A stretch of 64,000 bases of DNA from NCBI GenBank assembly GCA_004562765.1, contig SFRL01000004.1:27095-91094 (forward strand), in the 5' to 3' direction. This DNA comes from a bacterium. Lineage in GTDB: Bacteria > Bacillota > Clostridia > Lachnospirales > Lachnospiraceae. A program made the position numbers and the translations under genes. Below are positions 1-8,558 of the stretch, piece by piece; positions within the stretch are counted from its first letter, which is position 1, and every line of letters starts with the position of its first letter. Under the pieces are notes generated by a model. That model had not been told where the DNA came from. It ran no database searches and worked only from the letters and a program-made list of their open reading frames with translations.

Positions 1-961
1 CATACACTTTGGAAAGTGTCAGCACACCGGTGTTTTCACCGTAGGTTGTATTGGCAGGTGCACCGAACAATGACGCAACGATCGTTGCCGCTCCATCGCC
101 GACCAGTGTGCGGTGAAGTCCCGGATCTTTGAAATAATTGCGCCCGGTGGTGGATGAAATAGCAGAAATATCACCGATATGCTCTACGATCGTTGCAAGA
201 GCGATGGGCATGATCGTAACAATGGAAGTAATAAAGAACGAGGGATTAAAATTATCCCCAAACACAGAAAATACGGTGTTCTCATATTTGATCGGGAAAC
301 CGATCCATGCAGCGTCTCTGATCCCTGAAAAATCAACATTTCCGGTCACTGCTGCCAACAGATAAGATACAACTACGGCAATTAAGATCGGAATGATCTT
401 TACCATTCCTTTTCCATAGATATTACAGATGACCACCACCAGGATCGTAACGATGGCGAGCCACCAGTTGGTAGAACAGTTTGTAACGGCTGACGCGGAA
501 AGCGTAAGACCGATCGCTATGATGATGGGTCCGGTGACAACCGGCGGAAAACATCTCATCACCTTCTTGATACCAAATGCCTTGATGAATGCGGCAAGTA
601 TAAAATAGAGCAGGCCCGCAAAGCAGACACCGATACACGCATATGGCAGAAGCTCGGCATTTTCGATCGTGTTTCCATTGGCATCCATGATACCCTCCAT
701 GCATTTCACTGCCGCATAGCCGCTCAGGAATGCGAAGGAAGATCCTAAGAATGCAGGCACTTTTCTCTTTGTGATCAAGTGGAATAAGAGCGTTCCAAGA
801 CCTGCAAATAACAGCGTGGTCGCCACGTCAAGTCCTGTCAGAATGGGCACCAGAACCGTTGCGCCGAACATTGCAAACATGTGCTGTAAGCCCAGCAGCA
901 ACGTTTTTCCCGTGCTCATATCCTTGACACTGTAAATTCCCTCTTTTGTTTCATTACTCAT
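1..961 (-). CDS. uraA: uracil permease (UraA/NCS2 family), 3' end outside window
   Basis: Inner-membrane nucleobase:cation symporter, most likely importing uracil. About 320 N-terminal residues are visible; the family is usually ~430, so roughly 110 C-terminal residues lie outside the window. The family signature QHMFAMFGATVLVP is near the N-terminus (residues ~26-39), and VEHIGDISAISSTTGRNYF followed by NTTYGENTGV matches the conserved substrate-binding helices of UraA. Several hydrophobic helices lie between. It starts at ATG 961 after an AAAGGAGG site. The diguanylate cyclase gene ends just upstream on the same strand. Uracil is preferred over xanthine because of the UraA-like QH and TTYGEN motifs; specificity is inferred. 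Confidence 0.88.
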   Translation of the reverse strand, partial: MSNETKEGIYSVKDMSTGKTLLLGLQHMFAMFGATVLVPILTGLDVATTLLFAGLGTLLFHLITKRKVPAFLGSSFAFLSGYAAVKCMEGIMDANGNTIENAELLPYACIGVCFAGLLYFILAAFIKAFGIKKVMRCFPPVVTGPIIIAIGLTLSASAVTNCSTNWWLAIVTILVVVICNIYGKGMVKIIPILIAVVVSYLLAAVTGNVDFSGIRDAAWIGFPIKYENTVFSVFGDNFNPSFFITSIVTIMPIALATIVEHIGDISAISSTTGRNYFKDPGLHRTLVGDGAATIVASLFGAPANTTYGENTGVLTLSKVY

Positions 962-974
962 GATTAGCCTCCTT

Positions 975-2402
975 TTATTTTTGCATATTTTCAAAGCAGA
1001 CAGCCCTGTTTTTTCCGTTGCTCTTCGCACGGTACATGGCATTGTCCGCCTTGTCGATCATTTTCTCATAATGGCTGTTGTCACTCGTATAACCGAGGCT
1101 GACTGTCACCACCCCTGTCTCCATGTCATCTCTCCGAAGCTGCAGATCATAGATCAGTGAAACCAGTTCTTGTGCGACCTCGTCCGGTGTTTTTTTGCCT
1201 CCAAAGCTGATGCCCAGCATTTCCTCGCCACCGTAACGATAAAAATACATGTCATTGGCTTTTCCGTAATGGATCAATGCCTCTCCGATCTTCTTCAGGC
1301 ACTCGTCACCGGCCACATGACCGTAATTGTCATTGAGCATTTTGAAATTGTCAATGTCCATCATAAACATTGCGTTGATCTCGTCACGCTTTCCGGAAAG
1401 GTCGTCCTGCAACAGTTCATACATATCCTGGCGGTTGCGCAGTCCCGTGAGAAAGTCCCTTCGTCTGTCGTAATCCGCCTGCTTGTAATTGTCCAATGCC
1501 TGCTGAAGCAGCTGCTTTTGCTTTTTTGTCTCCTCCAGCGCATCCGCCAGCAGTTGTTTCTGCTTCATGTCACTGTTGATCGTCTCTGATACATCGCTGT
1601 GGTATCCCCGCAGGATGTATCCTTTTCCCTCTATGTATTGCGAAGTTCCGCCGCATCTGACATATCGTTCTCCCAGTATCGGATGCACCCACACATAGGT
1701 ATTCTCGGAAATTCCATTTTCTATCATTCCCGTCACACTTGCTTCCACTGACGGCAGAGAGGATGGCTTGATCCCTGCATACCATTTCTCATAGATCTCT
1801 TCTCCGGAAAGTTCCTCGTCTCCGATACCCAACAGCTCACGCATTTTTCCACTCGCCTTCATGCTTGGCTTTTCATTGTCAAACAAAGTGATGTGCCAGA
1901 TGCCCACGCCCGCACAGGAAAGGATGCTGTCTGTATCCTCCAGTTCTCTCTGGGCACAGGAATTTTCCCGGATCCACTGTTTTTCCGTGTCTGTGATGTC
2001 CTGACATAACACATACGCCATGATATGACCGGTCTGCTCATCGCGATCCAGCAGATAGGTCAGACGATGATACGCGTGGGGCTGCTTTGAATGAAGTTTG
2101 ATTTCCACGCGGCGTTTGCCTTCCTCATATGCTTTCAGTAGTGCGGCGCAGGAAAGCTCCTGCATGCCGGAGTCAATGGTGAATTCAACATTGCTGTTGT
2201 TCCCGTAGAGCACGCGCTGTACCATGTCATCAAAGGAACAAACGGTCGCCGCCTTTGTATAATTATATCCGTTACGACCAACGATCTCGCTTCCGATCAT
2301 ACCGGTCGTCACATCAAATTCATAGGTATAATACGCATCATCAAAAAGTATCTCTGCCATTTTGTACTGATGCTGATCCATTTCTGATGCTGTTTTGCTC
2401 AT
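975..2402 (-). CDS. diguanylate cyclase with N-terminal PAS-like sensor region (GGDEF domain)
   Basis: Likely makes the second messenger cyclic di-GMP from two GTP. The C-terminal ~165 residues form a GGDEF domain with the metal-site segment MFMMDIDNFKMLNDNYGH and the active-site loop RYGGEEM, where the usual fifth residue F is M. The N-terminal ~290 residues look like one or two PAS-type sensory modules; a short helical segment (KQKQLLQQALDNYK) links them to the cyclase. No transmembrane helix is obvious, so it is probably cytoplasmic. The start at 2402 follows AGGAG by 9 nt; an in-frame ATG further upstream lacks a ribosome site. Catalytic activity is likely but the GGEEM variant leaves some doubt. 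Confidence 0.88.
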   Translation of the reverse strand: MSKTASEMDQHQYKMAEILFDDAYYTYEFDVTTGMIGSEIVGRNGYNYTKAATVCSFDDMVQRVLYGNNSNVEFTIDSGMQELSCAALLKAYEEGKRRVEIKLHSKQPHAYHRLTYLLDRDEQTGHIMAYVLCQDITDTEKQWIRENSCAQRELEDTDSILSCAGVGIWHITLFDNEKPSMKASGKMRELLGIGDEELSGEEIYEKWYAGIKPSSLPSVEASVTGMIENGISENTYVWVHPILGERYVRCGGTSQYIEGKGYILRGYHSDVSETINSDMKQKQLLADALEETKKQKQLLQQALDNYKQADYDRRRDFLTGLRNRQDMYELLQDDLSGKRDEINAMFMMDIDNFKMLNDNYGHVAGDECLKKIGEALIHYGKANDMYFYRYGGEEMLGISFGGKKTPDEVAQELVSLIYDLQLRRDDMETGVVTVSLGYTSDNSHYEKMIDKADNAMYRAKSNGKNRAVCFENMQK

Positions 2403-2533
2403 AATCTTATCTCCTGTACCTTGTGATTCGTACACCCACATACGGTCTTATTATATTCTTAATTGTCGAGAAGTACAAGAAAAACGGTGAAATTTTTATT
2501 ATATTTGTGCCATTATCTGCATATTCTATCAGT

Positions 2534-3046
2534 ATGAAAAGATTGAAACATTACTGCATCATAGGCGCTTTATTTGTCATCGTCACCGGAACTCTTGCAC
2601 ACTTCTTCTATGACTGGTCCGGTCATAATTTTATTGTAGGATTTTTCTTCCCGGTCAATGAATCCACCTGGGAACACATGAAGCTGTGCTTTTTTCCCAT
2701 GCTTCTCTATTCGCTGTACCTGATCTACATGATGAAAGATACACAACCCGGCATCTGTTCTGCTTCGGCCACCGGTATACTGTCCGGAACCTTTGCGATT
2801 CCTGTATTATTTTATACGTACACCGGAATTCTTGGACGGAATTTTCTTTTTCTGGATATCGGCGTGTTTATTGTCAGTGTGATACTTGCCTTCGTAACCG
2901 TGTACAGACTGACCTCATCATGTAAAGCCGAACGCTTCGCGGGTATTTTATGGCTGTCTGTCGCCATCCTTGGTCTCTGTTTCGTATGGTTTACCTATCA
3001 TTCACCGGAGATTGGTATCTTTACAGTTTACCCGTCAAGGAAATAA
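2534..3046 (+). CDS. small multi-pass membrane protein (DUF6512-like)
   Basis: A 170-residue protein with about five hydrophobic helices and the conserved-looking segment FFFPVNESTWEHMKL after the first helix, which I associate with the uncharacterised DUF6512 family. Function unknown. It is divergent from the diguanylate cyclase. The internal ATG at 2534 was chosen because the upstream in-frame extension is AT-rich intergenic sequence and is not hydrophobic like the rest; no strong ribosome site is visible before it, so the start is uncertain. Confidence 0.7.
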   Translation: MKRLKHYCIIGALFVIVTGTLAHFFYDWSGHNFIVGFFFPVNESTWEHMKLCFFPMLLYSLYLIYMMKDTQPGICSASATGILSGTFAIPVLFYTYTGILGRNFLFLDIGVFIVSVILAFVTVYRLTSSCKAERFAGILWLSVAILGLCFVWFTYHSPEIGIFTVYPSRK

Positions 3047-3079
3047 GTTTCTTTCAACGTAGTTTCTACCTACACTATA

Positions 3080-3108
3080 TTGCACTGCATGGGAACATCC
3101 TCTATAAT
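3080..3108 (+). promoter_or_regulatory. sigma-A type promoter for the YczE-like gene
   Basis: TTGCAC (3080-3085) and TATAAT (3103-3108) are separated by exactly 17 nt, 42 nt before the downstream start codon. A near-consensus housekeeping promoter. Confidence 0.75.
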
Positions 3109-3149
3109 GTGAGTATCGATTCAAACACATACAGAGGAGAACTAATTTT

Positions 3150-3821
3150 ATGAAACGAACACTCAAAGAAACGGTGCTCCGCGCCATTATCTTACTCGTC
3201 GGACTTTTGATCGCTCATCTCGGAGTAACGTTATTTTTACTCGCTGATCTCGGTTCTGATCCCTTTAATGTACTTGTACAGGGACTGTTTCACAGCTTAG
3301 AAAATTTGACCGGTTTTACATTTCTCACACACGGTCGTGTACATATCGCTGTCTGCTTTTTGATCATTCTTGTGCTGCTCATTGTTGACCGCACATATGT
3401 CAAGCTGGGCACGATCATCTGTATGATCTGCGGCGGTCCTATCATCGACATGTATTCCTTCTTTTTGGCTCCGATCCTTGCAGATATGGGTTCTCTGATC
3501 GGACGTTTGCTCATGCTTGTAGCGGGCTGCGTCATCCTCGCCTACGGCATGACGATCGTGATCAAATCAGATGCCGGAACCGGCCCCAATGACCTTGTCG
3601 CTGTGGTCATCAGCGACAAGCTGCACAGCAAATTTGGCATCACACGAATTGCCGTCGATGTCTGCTTTGTGGCTGTCGGCTACCTGCTCGGCGGACTTGT
3701 CGGCATCGGTACGATCATCTGTGCTTTCTGTGTAGGACCGGTCGCATCGTATTTTCTGCCGGTCAATGAGCGCATCATTGGGCGAATTCTTTCAGGTATA
3801 TTAAAAAAAGAGGTCGCGTAG
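3150..3821 (+). CDS. YczE/YyaS/YitT family integral membrane protein
   Basis: A 223-residue protein made mostly of hydrophobic helices. The N-terminal signature LADLGSDPFNVLVQGL and the internal repeat-like KSDAGTGPNDLVAVV are typical of the YczE/YitT family, whose members are membrane proteins of unclear transport role. The start follows AGAGGAG. It has its own consensus promoter and ends inside a bidirectional terminator, so it is probably monocistronic. Family assignment is good; substrate unknown. Confidence 0.85.
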   Translation: MKRTLKETVLRAIILLVGLLIAHLGVTLFLLADLGSDPFNVLVQGLFHSLENLTGFTFLTHGRVHIAVCFLIILVLLIVDRTYVKLGTIICMICGGPIIDMYSFFLAPILADMGSLIGRLLMLVAGCVILAYGMTIVIKSDAGTGPNDLVAVVISDKLHSKFGITRIAVDVCFVAVGYLLGGLVGIGTIICAFCVGPVASYFLPVNERIIGRILSGILKKEVA

Positions 3822-3830
3822 GACCTCTTT
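3807..3830. terminator. bidirectional intrinsic terminator
   Basis: A 9-bp stem AAAGAGGTC / GACCTCTTT with a 6-nt loop that contains the stop codon of the plus-strand gene. T-runs follow on both strands, longer on the minus strand, so it can end both converging transcripts. Confidence 0.8.
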
Positions 3831-3913
3831 TATACGATCTCATATCCTGCCTGAGCCAGCACCTCCAGCGCCCGCCAGCCATCCTCCCCGTTGCTCCGGT
3901 TGCGGTTCTTCAT
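3830..3913 (-). pseudogene. 27-residue remnant resembling the C-terminus of a Gfo/Idh/MocA oxidoreductase
   Basis: A short minus-strand reading frame opening at an ATG that overlaps the TGA of the upstream reductase (ATGA). Its product contains NGEDGWRALEVLAQAGYE, which closely resembles the last helix of Gfo/Idh/MocA dehydrogenases (typically GEDGxRALE followed by a hydrophobic helix). The nearby 4496-5464 gene of this family has its own, different C-terminus, so this is most likely the tail of a second, deleted copy. Translation by coupling is possible but a 27-residue product is unlikely to be functional. Confidence 0.5.
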
Positions 3914-4482
3914 TTCAGAGGAAACAACCCCCTGACGGCCACCTCTGCTTCCGCCATGATCTGTTTCACATCATTTCCTGCAATATCAAGATTTTCTGCT
4001 TTAAAAAACAAGTTTTCCCTAATTCCGAAAAACTGTTCTGCCAGCGTCTTGACATACTCAAAACCAAAATTGAAATAGACAGGACCTCCCGCAGTTGTCA
4101 CGTAGATCAGCTTTTTTGCATGGCAAAGTCCCTTCGGAATCCCTTCATCCGAATATTGAAAGGTGATACCACACACCATGATCTGCTCCAGATACAACTT
4201 CAAAAGTGCCGGAAAATTCATATCCCAGTACGGTGCGCCTATCACTATGATGTCTGCACCTGCAAACTCTCTGGCATACCGGAACATCTCGTCTGAAATA
4301 GTCCCTTCTGACAGCAATCTGTCTCTTTTTTCAAGCAAGCTCCCATCAAGCGGCTGCAGATGCTCCCTCTCCAGCTTCCGTTCCAGAATATCACCGTCCA
4401 ACTGCTCCAGTACGCACCGTGCAAGCCGCTCCGTGCGTGACTGCCGACGCACGCAGGCATTGATAAATAAAATCTGATCCAT
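3910..4482 (-). CDS. NAD(P)H-dependent flavin oxidoreductase, flavodoxin-like fold
   Basis: A 190-residue soluble protein with the flavodoxin-like fold of NAD(P)H quinone reductases and FMN-dependent azoreductases. The N-terminal strand ILFINACVRRQSRTERLA is the FMN phosphate-binding region; IIVIGAPYWDMNFPALLKLY is the conserved second flavin loop, and YVTTAGGPVYF matches the third. The start at 4482 follows AGGAG by 7 nt; the longer frame would overlap the upstream gene without a ribosome site. Probably co-transcribed with the upstream dehydrogenase (13-nt gap). The electron acceptor cannot be told from sequence. Confidence 0.83.
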   Translation of the reverse strand: MDQILFINACVRRQSRTERLARCVLEQLDGDILERKLEREHLQPLDGSLLEKRDRLLSEGTISDEMFRYAREFAGADIIVIGAPYWDMNFPALLKLYLEQIMVCGITFQYSDEGIPKGLCHAKKLIYVTTAGGPVYFNFGFEYVKTLAEQFFGIRENLFFKAENLDIAGNDVKQIMAEAEVAVRGLFPLK

Positions 4483-4495
4483 CGTTTTCTCCTCG

Positions 4496-5464
4496 CTACT
4501 CAAACGGATAGCGGATTCCCCACTGTCCGCGAAGTGTATCCATCCACTCCATCATCCGAATCGTCTCGCTGTGGGGCATTTCTTCACACTCCGTTTTTCC
4601 CTCTGCGAGCGCTTTCATACATGCCTCTACCTCGTACTCATAACCGGTGATCTGCTCCGGCACTTCTATCGTGCGGATCAGCTTACGGTCGGATGAAAAT
4701 ACATCAATTTTGTTTATATTATTGATATTGTATGCGATCAGGTAACCCTTACTTCCGCAAATAATACCGTACTGTTCACTTGCTGCGTACATTCCGGTAT
4801 GAAGGGTAGCCATGCGCCCATCCTTATAGGTCAGGATCATGCCTGCCTGACCGTCTACACCCGTCTCGAATTTCACACAGGAGGATGTGATGTTCTCAAT
4901 GTCATTTCCGAAAAACATGCTCGCAAAATTCAGCGGATATACGCCCACATCCAAAAGTGCACCTCCCGCCAGTTCCGGATTTATGAGGCGTTCTTTATCG
5001 ATCAGCCGATATCCGAGATTTGCACTCAGCATATGCACATCTCCCAGTTCTCCGCTCTCAATAATGTCTGTGATGATCTTTCGCGAGGGCATATAGCGTG
5101 TCCAGATCGCCTCCGTAATAAATACGCCCTTTTCTTTTGCATAGTCTAACAGTTCACGTGCCTGCGCTGCATTTGCGGTAAATGATTTCTCACAGAGCAC
5201 CGGCTTTCCGTAGGAAATGCACAGTTTTCCGTGCTCCAAATGGTGGGAATGCGGTGTCGCGATGTATACCAGATCCACCTTGTCATCTGCCAGCATCTCC
5301 TCATAAGAACCGTATGCCTTTTCCACCTGATATTCTTTTGCAAAGCTCTGCGCCCGCTCCAGATCTCTGGCTGCCACAGCATACGCAGTTGCGTCCTTCA
5401 TTCCGTTTAAAGTGCGTGCCATTGTACCCGCGATATTTCCTGCACCCAGTATTCCTACATTCAT
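4496..5464 (-). CDS. Gfo/Idh/MocA family NAD(P)-dependent oxidoreductase
   Basis: A 322-residue dehydrogenase, usually acting on sugars, inositols or related polyols. The N-terminal Rossmann motif GAGNIAGTMAR binds the nucleotide. VYIATPHSHH is the expected strand after the fold, and CEKSFTANAAQA replaces the usual EKP motif by EKS, a known variant in this family. The C-terminal half carries the alpha/beta substrate domain (ANLGYR, GGALLDVGVYPLNFA with the catalytic-region Asp). It starts at ATG 5464 after AAGGAGG and is followed 13 nt later by the flavin reductase. Substrate unknown. Confidence 0.88.
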   Translation of the reverse strand: MNVGILGAGNIAGTMARTLNGMKDATAYAVAARDLERAQSFAKEYQVEKAYGSYEEMLADDKVDLVYIATPHSHHLEHGKLCISYGKPVLCEKSFTANAAQARELLDYAKEKGVFITEAIWTRYMPSRKIITDIIESGELGDVHMLSANLGYRLIDKERLINPELAGGALLDVGVYPLNFASMFFGNDIENITSSCVKFETGVDGQAGMILTYKDGRMATLHTGMYAASEQYGIICGSKGYLIAYNINNINKIDVFSSDRKLIRTIEVPEQITGYEYEVEACMKALAEGKTECEEMPHSETIRMMEWMDTLRGQWGIRYPFE

Positions 5465-5540
5465 GTAAATGTCCTCCTTTTATATCTCTCTGTCTGTTAG
5501 GCAGTTTTCTTCGTCTGTCGTCACTTTCACTCTTTGAAAA

Positions 5541-5876
5541 CTACTTTTTCCCTGTCACCAGATCATAGCTTTCCGCAACCATCCGCCGGATTTCGTCATC
5601 CGGTATCGTCCCGTCCAGTATGATGGAATTCCAATGCTCCTTATTCTGATGATACCCCGGTAAAACGGACGGATACGTCGCCCGCCAAAAGTCACGCCAC
5701 TCCGGGTCGACCTTCACATTGACCCATATCTGCCCATTCCGCTCATAGGTCCACGCAAATGCCTTTTTGTTTTTCCGGTAGCGAAGCAAAATCCAGTTGT
5801 CATCATGAAAGGGCGCGTCCATATATACATCCGGCAGCGTCAGTCCGTAATCTAAAATTTCTTGTCGTTCCTTCAT
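5541..5876 (-). CDS. MmcQ/YjbR family protein
   Basis: A 111-residue protein of the small alpha/beta MmcQ/YjbR family, which has a double-wing DNA-binding-like fold but mostly unknown function. Recognisable parts are PDVYMDAPFHDDNW near the N-terminus, the middle strand IWVNVKVDPEW, and YHQNKEHWNSIILDGTIPDD near the end. The start at 5876 follows GGGAGG by 8 nt. A single gene with no clear operon partner. Confidence 0.82.
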   Translation of the reverse strand: MKERQEILDYGLTLPDVYMDAPFHDDNWILLRYRKNKKAFAWTYERNGQIWVNVKVDPEWRDFWRATYPSVLPGYHQNKEHWNSIILDGTIPDDEIRRMVAESYDLVTGKK

Positions 5877-5978
5877 GAAAACGCCTCCCAACCAGTGACG
5901 GCTTTCAGGCATCTCCAGCCATCTGATTTTACTGTTGATCTTATCCTAACATACCACCCATATATACCGCAAGAAACT

Positions 5979-6338
5979 TTATTCCCGATAATTTTCAATC
6001 AGCGCCTTCATTTCCTCAACCTGCGCATCCGACAGTTTCTTTTTTCCGATAAATGCTGTGAGAAACTTCGGCAATGATCCGCCAAATGTATCCTCAACAA
6101 ATTCCCGGCTCTGTCTGCCATAAAATTCTTCTCTCGATATCTGCGCGGAAACAACCGCGTGCTCATTTTTAAAAATCCCTTTCTCGCACAGCTTTTTAAG
6201 CATGGTGTAAGTCGTTGATTTTTTCCAGTCAAATTCCTGTTCACAGATCTTCACAAGTTCTGTGGAGCCGACCGGTTCTCTGTCCCAGATCAGATCTGCG
6301 AACCGCTTTTCACTGGTTGCAAGTTTATGTTCTTTCAT
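5979..6338 (-). CDS. BlaI/MecI/CopY family transcriptional repressor
   Basis: A 119-residue winged-helix repressor. SEKRFADLIWDREPVGS and TTYTMLKKLCEKGIF match the helix-turn-helix and wing of BlaI-type proteins, which bind dyad operators and are inactivated when a BlaR1-type protease responds to a signal. The upstream gene on the same strand encodes such a protease, an order reversed from the usual blaI-blaR1. The start at ATG 6338 follows AAGGA. Two operator-like dyads lie upstream of the protease gene. What the pair senses is unknown; no beta-lactamase gene is in view. Confidence 0.88.
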   Translation of the reverse strand: MKEHKLATSEKRFADLIWDREPVGSTELVKICEQEFDWKKSTTYTMLKKLCEKGIFKNEHAVVSAQISREEFYGRQSREFVEDTFGGSLPKFLTAFIGKKKLSDAQVEEMKALIENYRE

Positions 6339-6382
6339 CACGATATCCTTTCCATGATAAATATCTATTTGTGTCTTTCATT

Positions 6383-6402
6383 GCGCCAACGAATACTGGC
6401 GC
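6383..6402 (-). other. intercistronic hairpin between blaR1-like and blaI-like genes
   Basis: GCGCCA and TGGCGC form a 6-bp GC-rich stem with an 8-nt loop in the 73-nt gap between the two genes. No T-run follows on the minus strand, so it is more likely an mRNA processing or stability element than a terminator. Confidence 0.4.
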
Positions 6403-6411
6403 TATCTCAGA

Positions 6412-8406
6412 TCAGTGCAAAATCTGAAACGAATTCAATGTATATATCAGCTCCGGCAGCAAGCCTTCCTCTGCCTCCGGGGAATATGTGAGTTGGATCA
6501 CCCAGCTAGCCGGGCCGTCAGCGATCACATAGTATTCTGTCCTCACATCCGCACTCGTCTTTTTCTCCGATATCTTTACCGCTTCATAACCCTGCTGCTC
6601 CAGAACGACAACTTCCTCACTCACATTCGTGCCAAAGTTCCACTTTTTTAATTCTGACACAGTGTCACTTTGCGATCCTCCGTTTCTCCAACAATCAAGC
6701 TGTGCGCTCAGACTGCCCACCTTCGCAATGAACGAGGTCATTCCACTTACTTCCTCCTTCAGGTCAAAACGCTCTTTGTCATAATTGATGGCAAATCCCG
6801 GTGCCGCTGCGATCCGAGACATCTCAATCTCCTGCTCCTGTCCCTCTACTTTGATTGACGCCAAAATCGTTGTTTCCACATTTGTAAATTGCGCAAAAGG
6901 CTGTGAATAATCCATCTGCCCGTAACTGCACGGTTCGCCCTCTACGAGTATCCGCACGCGGTCGCACTCCGGAAACGCCGTAAGAAAAGTATTGACCGTA
7001 CTCCCGACCATCAGATACTCACCGGCACTTCCGTACATCCCAAGCTGCTGCCCGAATGCCTCGTTAAAATCCAGACTCATGCAGCCGTCCGAACCAATTT
7101 CCATGCGAAGCAGCGTTGTATCTCCACCAATCACCTGCGCTTCCTGCAACTGTCCGATGATCTCACCCGCATTGATTTCGGGGACCGTAACGGTTTTGGC
7201 GAGCAGAAATTCCGCCGTATCATTTCCATAAAAAACAGTCAACGGTACGCCCTGCTGTTCCTGCTCTGCGTCAATTCGCTGCTGCTCTTCTTCCTGTCTT
7301 TCCTGCTCTTCGGCAAGCCGCTGCTGTTCTTCCGCTTCCCGGCGCTGCTCTGCGGCAAGAAGTTCCTCCCGCATTTGTTCTTCTGCCTGCGCCTGATCCT
7401 CGCTTATCGTTGTCGGATCTGTTGCCTCCGCCTTATGATTTTCTTCTTTCGGGTCTAGCGCAAGACCAATCAACACCGCCACCAGCAGAATGACCACTGC
7501 CACGCTCACCCAAAATGCCGGTTTTCTATAATGTAATACATTCATAATTCGCTTTTTGATACCTCCCTCGCCAAATGCCAACGGACTCCCCTTCAATCCA
7601 TGCTGCTCCTGCGCGAGAGAAAGCAGCGTCATGGAATAATCCTTTTTTGTCTCTCCGCCAAATTTCCTAATCACACTCTCATCACACGCCATCTCCATAT
7701 CCTGACACATCAGATAAAAGGCCAGCCACACAAGCGGATGAAACCAGTAAATACATGTCACGAAAAATGCCAGCTGCTTGACGAGATAATCTTTTCTTCG
7801 GACATGCGTCTTCTCATGTGCAAGTACATAACTCTTTTCATTTTCGCCAAGTCCGGACGGGAGATAGACGCGCGGCGAAAAAAGTCCGACAACAAACGGT
7901 GTTCCTATACAGTCTGCCGTATAAATCGTACAATTTTCGTCTTCACTCGCCAGTGTTGCACGCTTCAATCCTATTTTTAGTCTTATCAGAGAACAGATAT
8001 TGTATAAAATAAGGATCAACGCCACCGCAATCCAGATAAAAACTGCCACGGACAAGATAGCCTGCATCATACTCACAGACGTTGCCAGCCCTGCATCTGT
8101 CGGCATTTTTACGGCATGATCGGCAACGGTTTCCACAGCATGCCCGGCCTGCACGGCGCTGTTACTTATATTCGCATGTGTCTGTGCACCCAGCTCCTCC
8201 GGTATCACCTGTGGTCGAACCTTTACAAGGCTAAAAACACTGCTCACTGATACCGGGCAGACCAACCTGAAATACACGACGATCCACAAAATGTACGAGT
8301 ATAACTTCGGCAGTCCTTTCATAAGCAAGCGCAACGCAAGAACCACCAGAATACAATATCCGGCAGTCACGCCCATCTCCAGAATTTGTAAAAACAGGTT
8401 CTCCAT
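6412..8406 (-). CDS. BlaR1/M56-type membrane metalloprotease fused to a GerMN domain
   Basis: A 664-residue membrane protein. The N-terminal ~315 residues are an M56/BlaR1 zinc protease: early helices, then the HExxH site in VLAHEKTHVRRKDY, HPLVW, and DMEMACDESVI with the third ligand region, then a helix (FWVSVAVVILLVAVLIGLAL). A long Glu/Gln-rich helical stalk (AEEQQRLAEEQERQEEEQQ) follows. The outer part is not the usual penicillin-binding sensor but a GerMN-like domain (SLDFNEAFG, VNTFLTAFPECDRVRILVEG), then an unassigned ~150-residue end. The start at 8406 follows GGGAGGG. It presumably signals to the BlaI-type repressor downstream. The domain swap suggests a different ligand. Confidence 0.85.
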   Translation of the reverse strand: MENLFLQILEMGVTAGYCILVVLALRLLMKGLPKLYSYILWIVVYFRLVCPVSVSSVFSLVKVRPQVIPEELGAQTHANISNSAVQAGHAVETVADHAVKMPTDAGLATSVSMMQAILSVAVFIWIAVALILILYNICSLIRLKIGLKRATLASEDENCTIYTADCIGTPFVVGLFSPRVYLPSGLGENEKSYVLAHEKTHVRRKDYLVKQLAFFVTCIYWFHPLVWLAFYLMCQDMEMACDESVIRKFGGETKKDYSMTLLSLAQEQHGLKGSPLAFGEGGIKKRIMNVLHYRKPAFWVSVAVVILLVAVLIGLALDPKEENHKAEATDPTTISEDQAQAEEQMREELLAAEQRREAEEQQRLAEEQERQEEEQQRIDAEQEQQGVPLTVFYGNDTAEFLLAKTVTVPEINAGEIIGQLQEAQVIGGDTTLLRMEIGSDGCMSLDFNEAFGQQLGMYGSAGEYLMVGSTVNTFLTAFPECDRVRILVEGEPCSYGQMDYSQPFAQFTNVETTILASIKVEGQEQEIEMSRIAAAPGFAINYDKERFDLKEEVSGMTSFIAKVGSLSAQLDCWRNGGSQSDTVSELKKWNFGTNVSEEVVVLEQQGYEAVKISEKKTSADVRTEYYVIADGPASWVIQLTYSPEAEEGLLPELIYTLNSFQILH

Positions 8407-8436
8407 TTGATACCCTCCCTGATCCAATACGCAAAA

Positions 8437-8455
8437 GGTCTACATGCCATAGACC
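8437..8455. promoter_or_regulatory. BlaI-type operator candidate 1
   Basis: The dyad GGTCTA-N7-TAGACC, 31 bp upstream of the BlaR1-like start. Known BlaI/MecI sites contain the half-site GTCTACA. The stem extends through flanking A and T runs, so it could also act as a terminator; a second copy 28 bp away favours an operator. Confidence 0.55.
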
Positions 8456-8465
8456 TTTTTATTTA

Positions 8466-8482
8466 GTCTATAACATGTAGAC
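8466..8482. promoter_or_regulatory. BlaI-type operator candidate 2
   Basis: A second copy of the dyad, GTCTA-N7-TAGAC, centred 28 bp from the first. The right half reads TGTAGAC, the inverse of the BlaI/MecI half-site GTCTACA. Together they are well placed for autoregulation of the protease-repressor pair. Confidence 0.55.
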
Positions 8483-8558
8483 CTTTTTGTCAATCACATT
8501 TTCACTTTATCTGGCACGTTTTCCTGACGGGTACTGATTGCAAAAAACTGTTCCCGGA

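Noticed and set aside
8433..8460. Transcription terminator between the RsgI-like and BlaR1-like genes
   Set aside because: The stem is flanked by A and T runs and could terminate, but the same dyad is repeated 28 bp away and matches BlaI half-sites, so an operator role is preferred; both roles remain possible.
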